A program made the translations under genes and the position numbers. This document shows, piece after piece, positions 26,601 to 34,233 of a stretch of 64,000 bases of DNA (position 1 is its first letter; each line of letters starts with the position of its first letter). The DNA lies in the NCBI RefSeq assembly GCF_008692195.1, contig NZ_RXOM01000065.1:124001-188000 (forward strand), written 5' to 3'. The notes under the pieces were generated by a model. It did not search any database, was not told the DNA's origin, and was given only the letters and a program-made list of their open reading frames with translations. The DNA comes from Salegentibacter sp. R32 (lineage in GTDB: Bacteria > Bacteroidota > Bacteroidia > Flavobacteriales > Flavobacteriaceae).

Positions 26601-28686
26601 CTTAGGGAGTAATAGTCAAATGGGGAATGAAAATGGAGTGACATTTTCAAATATACCTGCAGGTCAAAGTATTAATGCTTATATTACTATTAGTGGAAGT
26701 GGAGGTAGTACTACTTGCAGTTCCGACTTAATCAGTGTGGTTATCCCTGATGCACCCTCAGTACAGATTAATACGTCAATAATTCCTTCTAATATATGTG
26801 AAGAAGAAGCTACTCCTTTTGAAATTGTTTCAACAAACTCTAATTGGACTTACGAATGGCATTTTGGAGATTTGGGAGTAGAGGAAGGAACCACGTCAAT
26901 AGCTAATCCAGATTTATCGTTTTCTTATGGTAATTCTAATTTTGCAGAAGTTATTGTTACAGATGAATATGGATGTAGTACTAGTCATAGTGTTAATTTA
27001 AACATAATTGAAATGAATATGAGTGGCCATATCTTAATGCCTGATCCCGTATGTGAAGGGGAGTCGGTCACTTTAAATTTTCAGGCTGATAATGGAAGTA
27101 CAAGTCCTACCTATTATCACTGGATGAATGAGGATGATGAAAACTGGTCGAATACTACTACTAATCCTAGTGTAACTGTTAGTTCTCCCGGTAGTTATTG
27201 GGTGGTGTTAGAAGATCAGTATACATGTAAAAATTACTCCACATTAGCTGTTAGTCCTATTTTCTATAAGCCCCCTTCCGCTCATATAAATGGTCCTGTT
27301 AGTATATGTCTATCAGAGCAAACATATTTTACCTTGCGAAGTTCATATACTGATGAAGATGCAACTTACAAGTGGTATAGAAATAATAGCTATATTGGTA
27401 GCGGAATAGAGTTATCACAAAATATTTCTTCTTCTGGTTCTTATAGTTTTGATTTGGAAATTACTGATGCTGATGGTGTTTGTACGGTTTCTACTAGTCA
27501 TGTAGTTGAAGTTTTTGACTCGCCCAATGCTCCCATACTTGATTATGATGTAGTGAGTTGTTCTCCTTATATTGTTGAGATAAAGGTTACAAATCCGCAA
27601 AATGGTAACTATACTTGGAGTTCTGGTCAATCAGGTACCAATATTCAGGTAAACCATGGAGGTGCATTTCAAGTAAGGTTTACCGATAATGTCTCAGGCT
27701 GCTCAAAAGCCTCTCTTATTGAAATTCCGGAAAATCCGGAAAAATATATGTGGTATTTCCCTTCCGGTTGTTTTGATATCTGCTATTTGCAAAGTATAGG
27801 TTCTAAAACGAATAGCGTTCCTAAGATTTTAGGATTACCTTATGTTGACTTTGGAGAATGGTGGTACACTCTTGATTATAATGGTATACTTGGAGGAAGT
27901 GGATTAGTTGATGATTTGGAGTTACATAGAGATGGGAGGTATGATCTTACCGTTACAAACCCTTGTACAGTAACTAGTGATCCTATGTATTTAGATTATT
28001 TAGATTGTCCTGCAGACTTAGATAAGGATATGGGGGATGTTATACCTACCTCTTATAATGGATTGTGCGCTTATGACATACAGGTAAGTTTAAGTAGTAT
28101 CTATGCAACTAGTATTGATATGTTTTTTAGTACTTTAAGTAATCAAGGGGTGATTGTAAAGGTTACACCTAACAATGGGAATAATACAATAGGTGTAGTA
28201 GCTCCCGGTGCACCTTTCAATCCGACTACGACCACATTTACAGTTACTGTTGTTCCTTATGCAGGCGTAACATATATAGATCTAAAAGCTATAGATGTGA
28301 ATAATATTAGTTCTGCTATTTGGTATGTAGATCTTTCTTCTATTCCTTGTAATAATGGAACTGTGCAACCATTAGTCCCAAATACAAATGATGAGGAAGT
28401 AGCAGAAGATATAAGCAGTGATTCTTTTGGAAATAGAAATAGACTGGTGTTAGCTCCTAACCCTGCAAGTGAATATGTTAATATTCTATTTGAGCTTTCA
28501 GACCAACAAAAAGAATATACTATTGAAATATATAATTTGTTAGGGAATAAATTAAGTACATATAAGCCTAGGGCAGTAGAAGGAATTAGAAAAGAAAGTT
28601 TAAGTTCTTTTGCTGATGGTATGTATATAGTTATTTTAAAAGAAAATGATAAAATAGTTGATAAACAAAAACTAATTATTAATTAA
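23656..28686 (+). CDS. Giant PKD-repeat surface protein with T9SS sorting domain
   Basis: A 1,676-residue secreted protein. Residues 1-20 are a Sec signal peptide (MKKIYLIFSVFLFSFVCYSQ). The body is a string of PKD/Ig-like beta-sandwich repeats. Three clear PKD signatures are SSFWDFGDGGYSNQF, IIWDFGDGNSQTI and TYEWHFGDLGVEEG, and cysteine-bearing segments recur. The last ~80 residues form a type A T9SS sorting domain (LVLAPNPASEYVNILFE ... YTIEIYNLLGNKLSTY ... GMYIVILKENDKIVDKQK). It should cross the outer membrane by T9SS and stay on the surface or be released, probably as an adhesin. It is followed by a terminator, so it is likely transcribed separately from the secretion operon. Confidence 0.9.
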   Translation: MKKIYLIFSVFLFSFVCYSQSGLYLGWDKEVGCEVLGEDREKGALFSEIEDGECLKVCENSEVNYSIHGIDMSSVNHIDWFVNGGSVSSNQNTAQVHWGASGAGGLKIEIFFNDGSQVVKNICIEIIKGPRALIGGFPGFGDPSSAADYVVICLEDQLDFTNLSDPNGGTAIVSSFWDFGDGGYSNQFEPSYIYSQPGNYVCSLTVKNSCGCTDTYKIEVKVTPQQYIGIDCNSVTCEGMIETYYPATDVNCSNIEWKVEGGTIVNQTGAPNFSVEVEWNDLEPEDGFGYVTMIPEDCDGCNMPSTIKVPIVRTAKTEELNLINGDSDICTSVQKIYKMPQWPSTYYKWSVVGVSSNSVQLVHTDQPNEIAVRFLGSFSANALLRCTYQNSVLGCGGIAEKRLKVSPTINILSDQQDDLCEGEHGYYYLPSGYSGSWLVKGSNNFQDTGYGNSISTTFDNPGTYTISVSSPDFCLGRPVRVNVEERPETPSGIVGELEVCPNNNYTYSLTEEVTDDKVLWEVSGGTINGTSEGNEISVTFDNSGSYSVMAWVEGYQKPYCRSEVIEINPQVFVMPLNISGANEVCPDSYESYSVSYTEATTYNWNIVPSTLGSIVQGQGTPSVEVEWYQSANSSPATLTVDATECGLSFSDSKIIDFGEVPEITLSTSASTICVGENLDISFSSNIPINSVDEIIWDFGDGNSQTITSGSNQITHAYTYISPTNNNINYNIKLTLKGINGCDNVQVIEYGSVTVLPKPIAHISPSIDRYFSSAANINVDFVATEESGLGGGSTIEWFDTSGSLSVFGSNFSPTDFGGYYAVITNNTTGCSDTTNTVWIRQTSGGSGCSTGPTDFDITIDNNDCGLVSATLHTNGSSYIDFDWHVGPGNTIINSNSSNTQIDVLIPFAGEYTFRADIHIQGVDSNGDPCVATKKVFGEAVPVPFIPDLRYTLSCGTQTGTYDVTLLDDSNYYAPNTISSWEYHLGSNSQMGNENGVTFSNIPAGQSINAYITISGSGGSTTCSSDLISVVIPDAPSVQINTSIIPSNICEEEATPFEIVSTNSNWTYEWHFGDLGVEEGTTSIANPDLSFSYGNSNFAEVIVTDEYGCSTSHSVNLNIIEMNMSGHILMPDPVCEGESVTLNFQADNGSTSPTYYHWMNEDDENWSNTTTNPSVTVSSPGSYWVVLEDQYTCKNYSTLAVSPIFYKPPSAHINGPVSICLSEQTYFTLRSSYTDEDATYKWYRNNSYIGSGIELSQNISSSGSYSFDLEITDADGVCTVSTSHVVEVFDSPNAPILDYDVVSCSPYIVEIKVTNPQNGNYTWSSGQSGTNIQVNHGGAFQVRFTDNVSGCSKASLIEIPENPEKYMWYFPSGCFDICYLQSIGSKTNSVPKILGLPYVDFGEWWYTLDYNGILGGSGLVDDLELHRDGRYDLTVTNPCTVTSDPMYLDYLDCPADLDKDMGDVIPTSYNGLCAYDIQVSLSSIYATSIDMFFSTLSNQGVIVKVTPNNGNNTIGVVAPGAPFNPTTTTFTVTVVPYAGVTYIDLKAIDVNNISSAIWYVDLSSIPCNNGTVQPLVPNTNDEEVAEDISSDSFGNRNRLVLAPNPASEYVNILFELSDQQKEYTIEIYNLLGNKLSTYKPRAVEGIRKESLSSFADGMYIVILKENDKIVDKQKLIIN

Positions 28687-28701
28687 TTAAATATTTCTCA
28701 T

Positions 28702-28739
28702 AAGCCCGTTTACTTTTGAAAGTAAACGGGTTTTTTTTA
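28702..28739 (+). terminator. Rho-independent terminator after the adhesin
   Basis: CCCGTTTACTTT (28,705-28,716) pairs with AAAGTAAACGGG (28,719-28,730), followed by nine T residues; it is 19 bp after the adhesin stop. Confidence 0.9.
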
Positions 28740-28749
28740 TTACTTTTTT

Positions 28750-29946
28750 ATGAAATCTTCTGCTTTATTAAATGCGGTTTTTGTTTGTTTAGTTGTGTCT
28801 ATATTTTGTAGTACGATGTTGCTTTTGGCATCTTATAATAAAATTTATTTTGTAAAGCTTAACGATAGGGAGAACTTAATATTGAATAACTTTTGGAAGG
28901 CAGATTTAGATTATAAAAACTATCTAATTGAGAACAATACTCATTTACATGATCAAACCATTACAACACAAGTTAACTTTGAAGATTGGGGTATATTAAA
29001 AATAAAAAATGTAGAGAGTATTAATTTAAATGATACCCTTAATATTTCCAAAATGATGGCGGGTGGTTCCTCTAATCAGGATAGCCTATGCTCCTTATAT
29101 CTTACAGATCGTGACGAACCTTTAAAATTAGGAGGAGCAACACTGTTGAGAGGAAATATATATATTCCCAACAGAATTACAGAAAACTTTTATCACCCCG
29201 ATTTAAAGAATAAAATTATATTAAATGGGGAGAAATTTGCATCTAATAAGAATTTACCTGTCTTGAAGAATAAAAATTTACTTGATAGTTTAATTAGAAG
29301 TGTAAAAACAACGGAATTATTAAGTTTTGATCATTTAAAAAACTATAATTCATTTAGTAATGATATAAAGATTTATAAAGCTTCCGGTTATTTGCCAGAA
29401 GCAATAAATTTAAGAGGTAAAATTATACTTTATTCGGAAGATCATATAATTATAAAAAAAGATATGAAATTGGAAGACGTTATTATGATAGCTCCAAAAA
29501 TAACATTTGAAGATGATTTTTCTGGAACTGTTCAAGCTTTTGCAACTCAATTTATAAAAGTTGGCCAAAAAGTTAATTTACAATACCCAAGTGTACTTTA
29601 TGGTTTTGCTAATGATACTATAAATATTTCTATAGGAAAAAAATCTACAGTAGCAGGAGCAATAATATTAAATGGGGATACTTATAAAGGCTCTTTAAAA
29701 AGAAAATTACAAGTAAGAGAAGAAGCGTTAATAATAGGAGATATTTATATTTATGGTACAACAGAACTCTATGGAAATATTCACGGTACTTTATATACAG
29801 ATAAGTTGAATTATAATAAACAAAATATTAACAATGATAATACCTTGATCAATTCGGTAATTGATATAACGGCATTACCATCTAATTTTAAAAAGATACT
29901 TACTTTTGAAAATACTGAAAGCTATGAAGTTATTAAAAGCTTATAA
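28750..29946 (+). CDS. Minor-pseudopilin (GspK/PilX)-like protein with repetitive beta domain
   Basis: A 398-residue protein with one N-terminal membrane helix (MKSSALLNAVFVCLVVSIFC) reminiscent of GspK/PilX minor pilins, which lack the +5 glutamate. The rest is extracytoplasmic. Its second half looks like a bactofilin/polymer-forming stack of short strands (ITFEDDFSGTVQAFA, YGNIHGTLYTDKL). It is the first gene of a tight operon of secretion-pilus genes and starts only 10 bp after the preceding terminator. Assignment rests on position and topology, not on strong sequence identity. Its likely role is tip or initiation component of the pseudopilus. Confidence 0.5.
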   Translation: MKSSALLNAVFVCLVVSIFCSTMLLLASYNKIYFVKLNDRENLILNNFWKADLDYKNYLIENNTHLHDQTITTQVNFEDWGILKIKNVESINLNDTLNISKMMAGGSSNQDSLCSLYLTDRDEPLKLGGATLLRGNIYIPNRITENFYHPDLKNKIILNGEKFASNKNLPVLKNKNLLDSLIRSVKTTELLSFDHLKNYNSFSNDIKIYKASGYLPEAINLRGKIILYSEDHIIIKKDMKLEDVIMIAPKITFEDDFSGTVQAFATQFIKVGQKVNLQYPSVLYGFANDTINISIGKKSTVAGAIILNGDTYKGSLKRKLQVREEALIIGDIYIYGTTELYGNIHGTLYTDKLNYNKQNINNDNTLINSVIDITALPSNFKKILTFENTESYEVIKSL

Positions 29947-30295
29947 TTTAAAATCTTCAAGTCTTGTAGAAACAATCATCTCCTTTTTAATAATTTCAAT
30001 TTGTTTTTCATTAGCAACGCTATCTTATGTAAACTTCACCAAATCTTATACTGAAGTTAGAAGAATAAATATAACTAATCACATGGATTATATATTGTAC
30101 AGGGCATTGAAAAATAAAGATTTTGAAAATGGGTTTGAAAATTGGAATGATTATATTTTTAAGAAAGAATTTACGTTAATAGAAAAAAGCAAAAATAAAA
30201 TATACTTTAAACTAATTTTAACCTGCGAGAGTCGTGAATTAGATGATTATTCTAAAGAATTTTATATAAGTAGTCCATTAATGCATGAAAAATAA
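29924..30295 (+). CDS. Type IV prepilin-like minor pseudopilin (GspI/PilV-like)
   Basis: A 123-residue protein with a class III (prepilin) signal: SSLVETIISFLIISICFSLA, glutamate at +5 and a long hydrophobic helix. The residue before the predicted cleavage site is serine rather than glycine. The gene overlaps its upstream neighbour by 23 bp and its downstream one by 11 bp. I start at the ATG at 29924; a TTG six codons earlier is the alternative. It would assemble into the pseudopilus beneath the secretin. Confidence 0.72.
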   Translation: MKLLKAYNLKSSSLVETIISFLIISICFSLATLSYVNFTKSYTEVRRINITNHMDYILYRALKNKDFENGFENWNDYIFKKEFTLIEKSKNKIYFKLILTCESRELDDYSKEFYISSPLMHEK

Positions 30296-30764
30296 AATAA
30301 AAGCCTATACAATATTGGAATTATTAATTGTGATGATACTTTTTACAATACTAGTAGGCACCATGTATGTTTTTTTTAGTTATTTAGATAAAGGTATGTA
30401 TGCTTTTAAAAAATACAGTGAAAAACTTTATCATTTAGAAAGTTTTAATCTTGCATTTAAAGAAGATTTTTATTTAGCAGCAGATATAGAAGTTAATAAG
30501 AACACTTTAAGATTAAAGAGATATAATCAAGATTTTATTAATTACAGGTTTGAAAATAATTATTTGATTCGTGAAAATCAAAATTTTCAAAAAGATACTT
30601 TAATCATAAACAATTATAGTTTTGAGGAAGATAAAATCAATGGAAATGTTTATGTGAAAATCAAATATGATTTAAAGCTTAAGGACAAAACAATTAGTAT
30701 ATTTCTGTTTAGAAAAAAAGATGTAGAAGAGTTAGTTAATTTAAATTCCTTTTATGAAAATTAG
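30285..30764 (+). CDS. Type IV prepilin-like minor pseudopilin (GspJ/PilW-like)
   Basis: A 159-residue protein with prepilin signal KIKAYTILELLIVMILFTIL. Cleavage is predicted between alanine and tyrosine, with glutamate at +5. The remainder is a small soluble domain with mixed strands, consistent with GspJ/PilW-size minor pilins. It overlaps the genes on either side by about 11 bp, showing a single operon. Confidence 0.78.
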   Translation: MKNKIKAYTILELLIVMILFTILVGTMYVFFSYLDKGMYAFKKYSEKLYHLESFNLAFKEDFYLAADIEVNKNTLRLKRYNQDFINYRFENNYLIRENQNFQKDTLIINNYSFEEDKINGNVYVKIKYDLKLKDKTISIFLFRKKDVEELVNLNSFYEN

Positions 30765-31851
30765 TTTAGAACAAAATCAAGCAGAGGTTTTAAAAAAAGG
30801 TAAGAACTATCATCTATCATCTTTCAATGACAAGAGAAAACGGAAGTTTTATGGTGAAATGGGCACTTTGTTAAGAGCGTCAATTGATTATAATAAAGCT
30901 TTGGATATTTTAATAAAACAGGAAAAGTCATCATATATAAAAAAGAAATTGACCTTATATAAAAATAAAATTTTAAAAGGAAAATCTTTATATGAAATAT
31001 TCTCAGAAGACCCTAGTTTTTCTAAATACGAAATTTATAGTATAAAAGCTGGAGAGGAAACCAGAAGATTAACAGAAATATTAGAAGAACTAGAATCTTT
31101 TTTTGAAAAAAGAATAAAACTTAAACGACAAATAATATCCGTACTAACTTATCCAGTGTTTGTTTTAACAATAACAATTGGGGTTCTATATTTTATGTTG
31201 AATTATGTGGTACCTATGTTTTCAGAAGTCTTCAGGCAATTTGGTAATGAATTACCTGAGATCACAAAATTTATTCAAAGAGTTTCGGAAAATTTAAATT
31301 TTTATTTATTAGTTTTATTATCAGCTGTGGCTACTATCGTGGGAATCCACTACTTTTTTAGATCAAATCCTGATTATAAGAAGTTTATGAATAAAATTTT
31401 ATTAAAACTTCCTTTAATAGGTGACTTTGTAAGAAAAACTGTTAGTGTCAAATTTTATACTTCTTTAAATTTGTTACTCTCATCAAAAGTTTCTCTACTG
31501 GAAGCTTTGATTTTGGAAAGGGAAATTGTGAGTTTTCATCTGTTTAAAGAGGAGATAGAGAAAAGTATAAATGATATAAAAAGGGGGGGCACTCTTAGAA
31601 AAAGTTTTCAAAATAGTTTAATTATAGGAAAAAGGGATTTAACTTTTATTGAAATAGGAGAAGAAGTTAATGAGCTGGATAAAATGTTTTTAAAATTAAC
31701 CAAACAAACTAACGAAGAAATAGAGATTATGGCTAAAAATTTTAGTAGTCTTTTAGAGCCAATCATGATTACAGTTATTGGATTAATAGTAGGTTTTATT
31801 TTAATTGCTATGTATTATCCAATGTTTAGTTTGAGCAAAGTTATAACCTAG
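30754..31851 (+). CDS. GspF/PilC-like inner-membrane platform protein
   Basis: A 365-residue polytopic protein of the T2SS F / PilC family. It has the two repeated GspF cytoplasmic domains (about residues 30-135 and 225-330), each followed by hydrophobic helices: VLTYPVFVLTITIGVLYFML, LLVLLSAVATIVGIHYFF, and C-terminal PIMITVIGLIVGFILIAMYY. The family signature GEETRRLTEILEELESFFEKR is clear. It should couple the GspE ATPase to pseudopilin extraction from the membrane. Confidence 0.92.
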   Translation: MKISLEQNQAEVLKKGKNYHLSSFNDKRKRKFYGEMGTLLRASIDYNKALDILIKQEKSSYIKKKLTLYKNKILKGKSLYEIFSEDPSFSKYEIYSIKAGEETRRLTEILEELESFFEKRIKLKRQIISVLTYPVFVLTITIGVLYFMLNYVVPMFSEVFRQFGNELPEITKFIQRVSENLNFYLLVLLSAVATIVGIHYFFRSNPDYKKFMNKILLKLPLIGDFVRKTVSVKFYTSLNLLLSSKVSLLEALILEREIVSFHLFKEEIEKSINDIKRGGTLRKSFQNSLIIGKRDLTFIEIGEEVNELDKMFLKLTKQTNEEIEIMAKNFSSLLEPIMITVIGLIVGFILIAMYYPMFSLSKVIT

Positions 31852-31901
31852 AACGTTTGTGCATTAAAAAATAAATTTTTACTTTAACAAAAAATTAATA
31901 A

Positions 31902-32312
31902 ATGAAAAATAGTAAAAAATTTTTAGTAAAAGCATATTCCTTAACCGAATTGCTTATTGTTTTATGTATAATAGGTATACTCATTTACATAGCTGTCCCC
32001 GATCAAACTTCAACAATTAGTAGAGCAAAATCTATCGAAGCACAAAATATGTTGAATATGGTATATGGACTTGAAAAAACTTATTTTTATAGACATGCTA
32101 GATATAGTGCCGATTTAGAAGAAATAGGTTTTGAGCAAACTCCTACAATGGAGAATGGTGGGAGTGCTATATACGAAATTTCTGTAATTGAAGCTAGTTC
32201 TTCAAGTTTCAAAGCTCAGGCTGTTTCTATTCAAGATTTAAATGGTGATGGGAAATATAATACTTGGGAAATAAATGAAAATAAAAAACTAAAAGAAGTT
32301 ATAAAGGACTAA
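31902..32312 (+). CDS. Major pseudopilin (GspG/PilE-like)
   Basis: A 136-residue prepilin: signal KAYSLTELLIVLCIIGILIY with predicted cleavage A/Y and glutamate at +5, then AVPDQTS, and a C-terminal acidic loop DLNGDGKYNTWEIN. That loop recalls the calcium-binding loop of GspG major pseudopilins, but it is also EF-hand-like. Size, signal and position after gspF favour the major subunit. The 50 bp leader separates it from gspF and could carry its own expression signal. Confidence 0.85.
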   Translation: MKNSKKFLVKAYSLTELLIVLCIIGILIYIAVPDQTSTISRAKSIEAQNMLNMVYGLEKTYFYRHARYSADLEEIGFEQTPTMENGGSAIYEISVIEASSSSFKAQAVSIQDLNGDGKYNTWEINENKKLKEVIKD

Positions 32313-32338
32313 GTTAATTTAATTGAAGCTGTTTTTGG

Positions 32339-32839
32339 TTGGAATCTTTATTTAAAGTTTTATTGATTATATTATTACTATTCATCTTTTATCAAGATGT
32401 TAAAATGAGGTTGGTAAATGTATTTTATTTAATTGCCTTGTTTGTAGTGGTATGTTTAGTTAGTATAGGGGCCAATATTTTTGATTTTCACAATTTAGTT
32501 AAAGTGTTTCTATTTGTCCTGATCAATATAATAGTCCTTATTATTTATTATTCATTTAAATATAAAACTTTTGTAAATCCCATAAATAATTTTTTAGGTG
32601 TTGGTGATATCCTTTTCTTTATAGCGGTTATGCCACTATTTAATTTGTTGAATTATATGTTATATTTTATAACAGGTTTAATTTTTTCTCTAGTTTTTTA
32701 CTTTGTTTACAGATTGTTTTTTAAAAAAAATGGCACTATACCTTTAGCAGGTTTTCTTTCATTATATTTAATCATCATACTTCTTTTTAATTGGGAGCTT
32801 AATCAATACAATTTTTTATGGAAACAGATTCTTATATAA
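32339..32839 (+). CDS. Prepilin peptidase (A24 family, minimal form)
   Basis: A 166-residue membrane aspartyl protease with the two catalytic aspartates of the A24 family: D20 in IFYQDVKMRLVN and D90 in FLGVGDILFF (GxGD motif). About six hydrophobic helices are visible. It lacks the N-terminal cytoplasmic methyltransferase half of PilD/GspO, so it resembles TadV/CpaA-size enzymes. It appears to begin with TTG at 32339, as the next ATG falls after the first catalytic aspartate. It should process the three prepilins in the operon, all of which have a non-glycine residue before the cut. Confidence 0.85.
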   Translation: MESLFKVLLIILLLFIFYQDVKMRLVNVFYLIALFVVVCLVSIGANIFDFHNLVKVFLFVLINIIVLIIYYSFKYKTFVNPINNFLGVGDILFFIAVMPLFNLLNYMLYFITGLIFSLVFYFVYRLFFKKNGTIPLAGFLSLYLIIILLFNWELNQYNFLWKQILI

Positions 32840-34230
32840 AATTAGAAGTAGAAAGCCAACAACTTATTAGTGCAGAGGAAGCTAACCATTTTAAGATTAT
32901 TCCCGCTAAATTTAGTTCAAATAAATATGAGTTTTATATAGATGAAGCTTTTTATAGTGAATCTTTACGTAAAGAATTAGAACTCCTGTATAATGTTGAA
33001 GTAATTTTAATCCCCTATGAATCCCATCAAATAAATAAAACATTATCTGTTTATTTTAGAACTTCAAAAGATAATGCAGAAACAGAAAGTTACCTAGAAG
33101 AAGATAACGAAAGTTTTGTAGATACATTAATTATCGATGCAAAGCGAATTGGAGCAAGTGATATTCATATTGAGATTTTTGAAGAAATTGTTAGAATAAG
33201 AATTAGAATTGATGGGAAATTAATAGAAAAATTTAAGTTAGATAAAAATGACTATGCAGAAATGGTCAACCAAATAAAAATAAAATCTAAATTAGATATT
33301 ACAGAAAAAAGACTACCACAAGATGGTAGGATTAATTATAGCGATTTTGATGTGCGTGTATCTATTTTACCCACCCATTATGGTGAGAAAATAGTAATGA
33401 GGATTCTAGGGAGAGATGCATCCCATTTAAAAATTCAAGATTTAGGTTTTGAAAAAAAAGATTTAGAAAAATATATTCATGCAGTTACAAGACCTCATGG
33501 GTTAATTCTAATTAGTGGCCCTACAGGATCAGGAAAAACAACTACGCTATATGCAACTTTAAAACATATAAATAGGATAGATAAAAATATATTAACTGTT
33601 GAAGATCCAATAGAATATACCTTAGACGGTATAAATCAAGTTCAATTAAAAGAAAATATAGGCTTAAATTTTACGAGTACTTTAAAATCATTTTTACGAC
33701 AAGATCCAGACGTTATTATGTTGGGGGAAATTAGAGATCCATCTACTGCCGAAATGGCTATAAGAGCCTCTTTAACGGGACACTTGGTTTTTTCTACCAT
33801 ACATACCAATTCAGCTTGGGGTACTATTTCAAGATTAAAAGATATGGGAATCCCATCCTTTTTAATCGCAGAAACTTTAAATTTATCATTAGCACAAAGA
33901 TTAGTAAGGAAGTTATGCCCCAATTGTAAGGAAGAAGTAAAATTAGATGAAATCTTACTACCGGAAAATTTTCGTCAAAAAGATATTTCTATAAATAAAC
34001 ACTATTTGCCTAAAGGATGTGAATCTTGTTTTTATTCGGGTTATTCGGGTAGGAGAGCTATTTATGAAATACTACCTATAGAAGGAGAAGTAATTAATTT
34101 AATCAAAAAAGAAGAATATAATAAACTTGAGAATAGTAATATTGAAAGATTATCTGATCAGGCATTCAAAATGTTTGCCAATGGAGAGACATCTTTAGAA
34201 GAAGTTTATCCTATCTTAATTCACAACTGA
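32818..34230 (+). CDS. GspE/PilB-like secretion ATPase
   Basis: A 470-residue cytoplasmic AAA+-like motor. Walker A is GPTGSGKTTT (from residue 234), the Asp box is VEDPIEYTLDG, Walker B is DPDVIMLGEIRD, and the His box is TGHLVFSTIHTN. A tetracysteine zinc motif (CPNC and CESC) lies near residues 365-405, followed by YSGRRAIYEIL. The presence of the zinc motif and absence of a PilT-like second ATPase fit a T2SS or assembly motor rather than a retractile pilus. It overlaps the peptidase gene by 22 bp. Confidence 0.95.
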   Translation: METDSYIKLEVESQQLISAEEANHFKIIPAKFSSNKYEFYIDEAFYSESLRKELELLYNVEVILIPYESHQINKTLSVYFRTSKDNAETESYLEEDNESFVDTLIIDAKRIGASDIHIEIFEEIVRIRIRIDGKLIEKFKLDKNDYAEMVNQIKIKSKLDITEKRLPQDGRINYSDFDVRVSILPTHYGEKIVMRILGRDASHLKIQDLGFEKKDLEKYIHAVTRPHGLILISGPTGSGKTTTLYATLKHINRIDKNILTVEDPIEYTLDGINQVQLKENIGLNFTSTLKSFLRQDPDVIMLGEIRDPSTAEMAIRASLTGHLVFSTIHTNSAWGTISRLKDMGIPSFLIAETLNLSLAQRLVRKLCPNCKEEVKLDEILLPENFRQKDISINKHYLPKGCESCFYSGYSGRRAIYEILPIEGEVINLIKKEEYNKLENSNIERLSDQAFKMFANGETSLEEVYPILIHN

Positions 34231-34233
34231 TTT

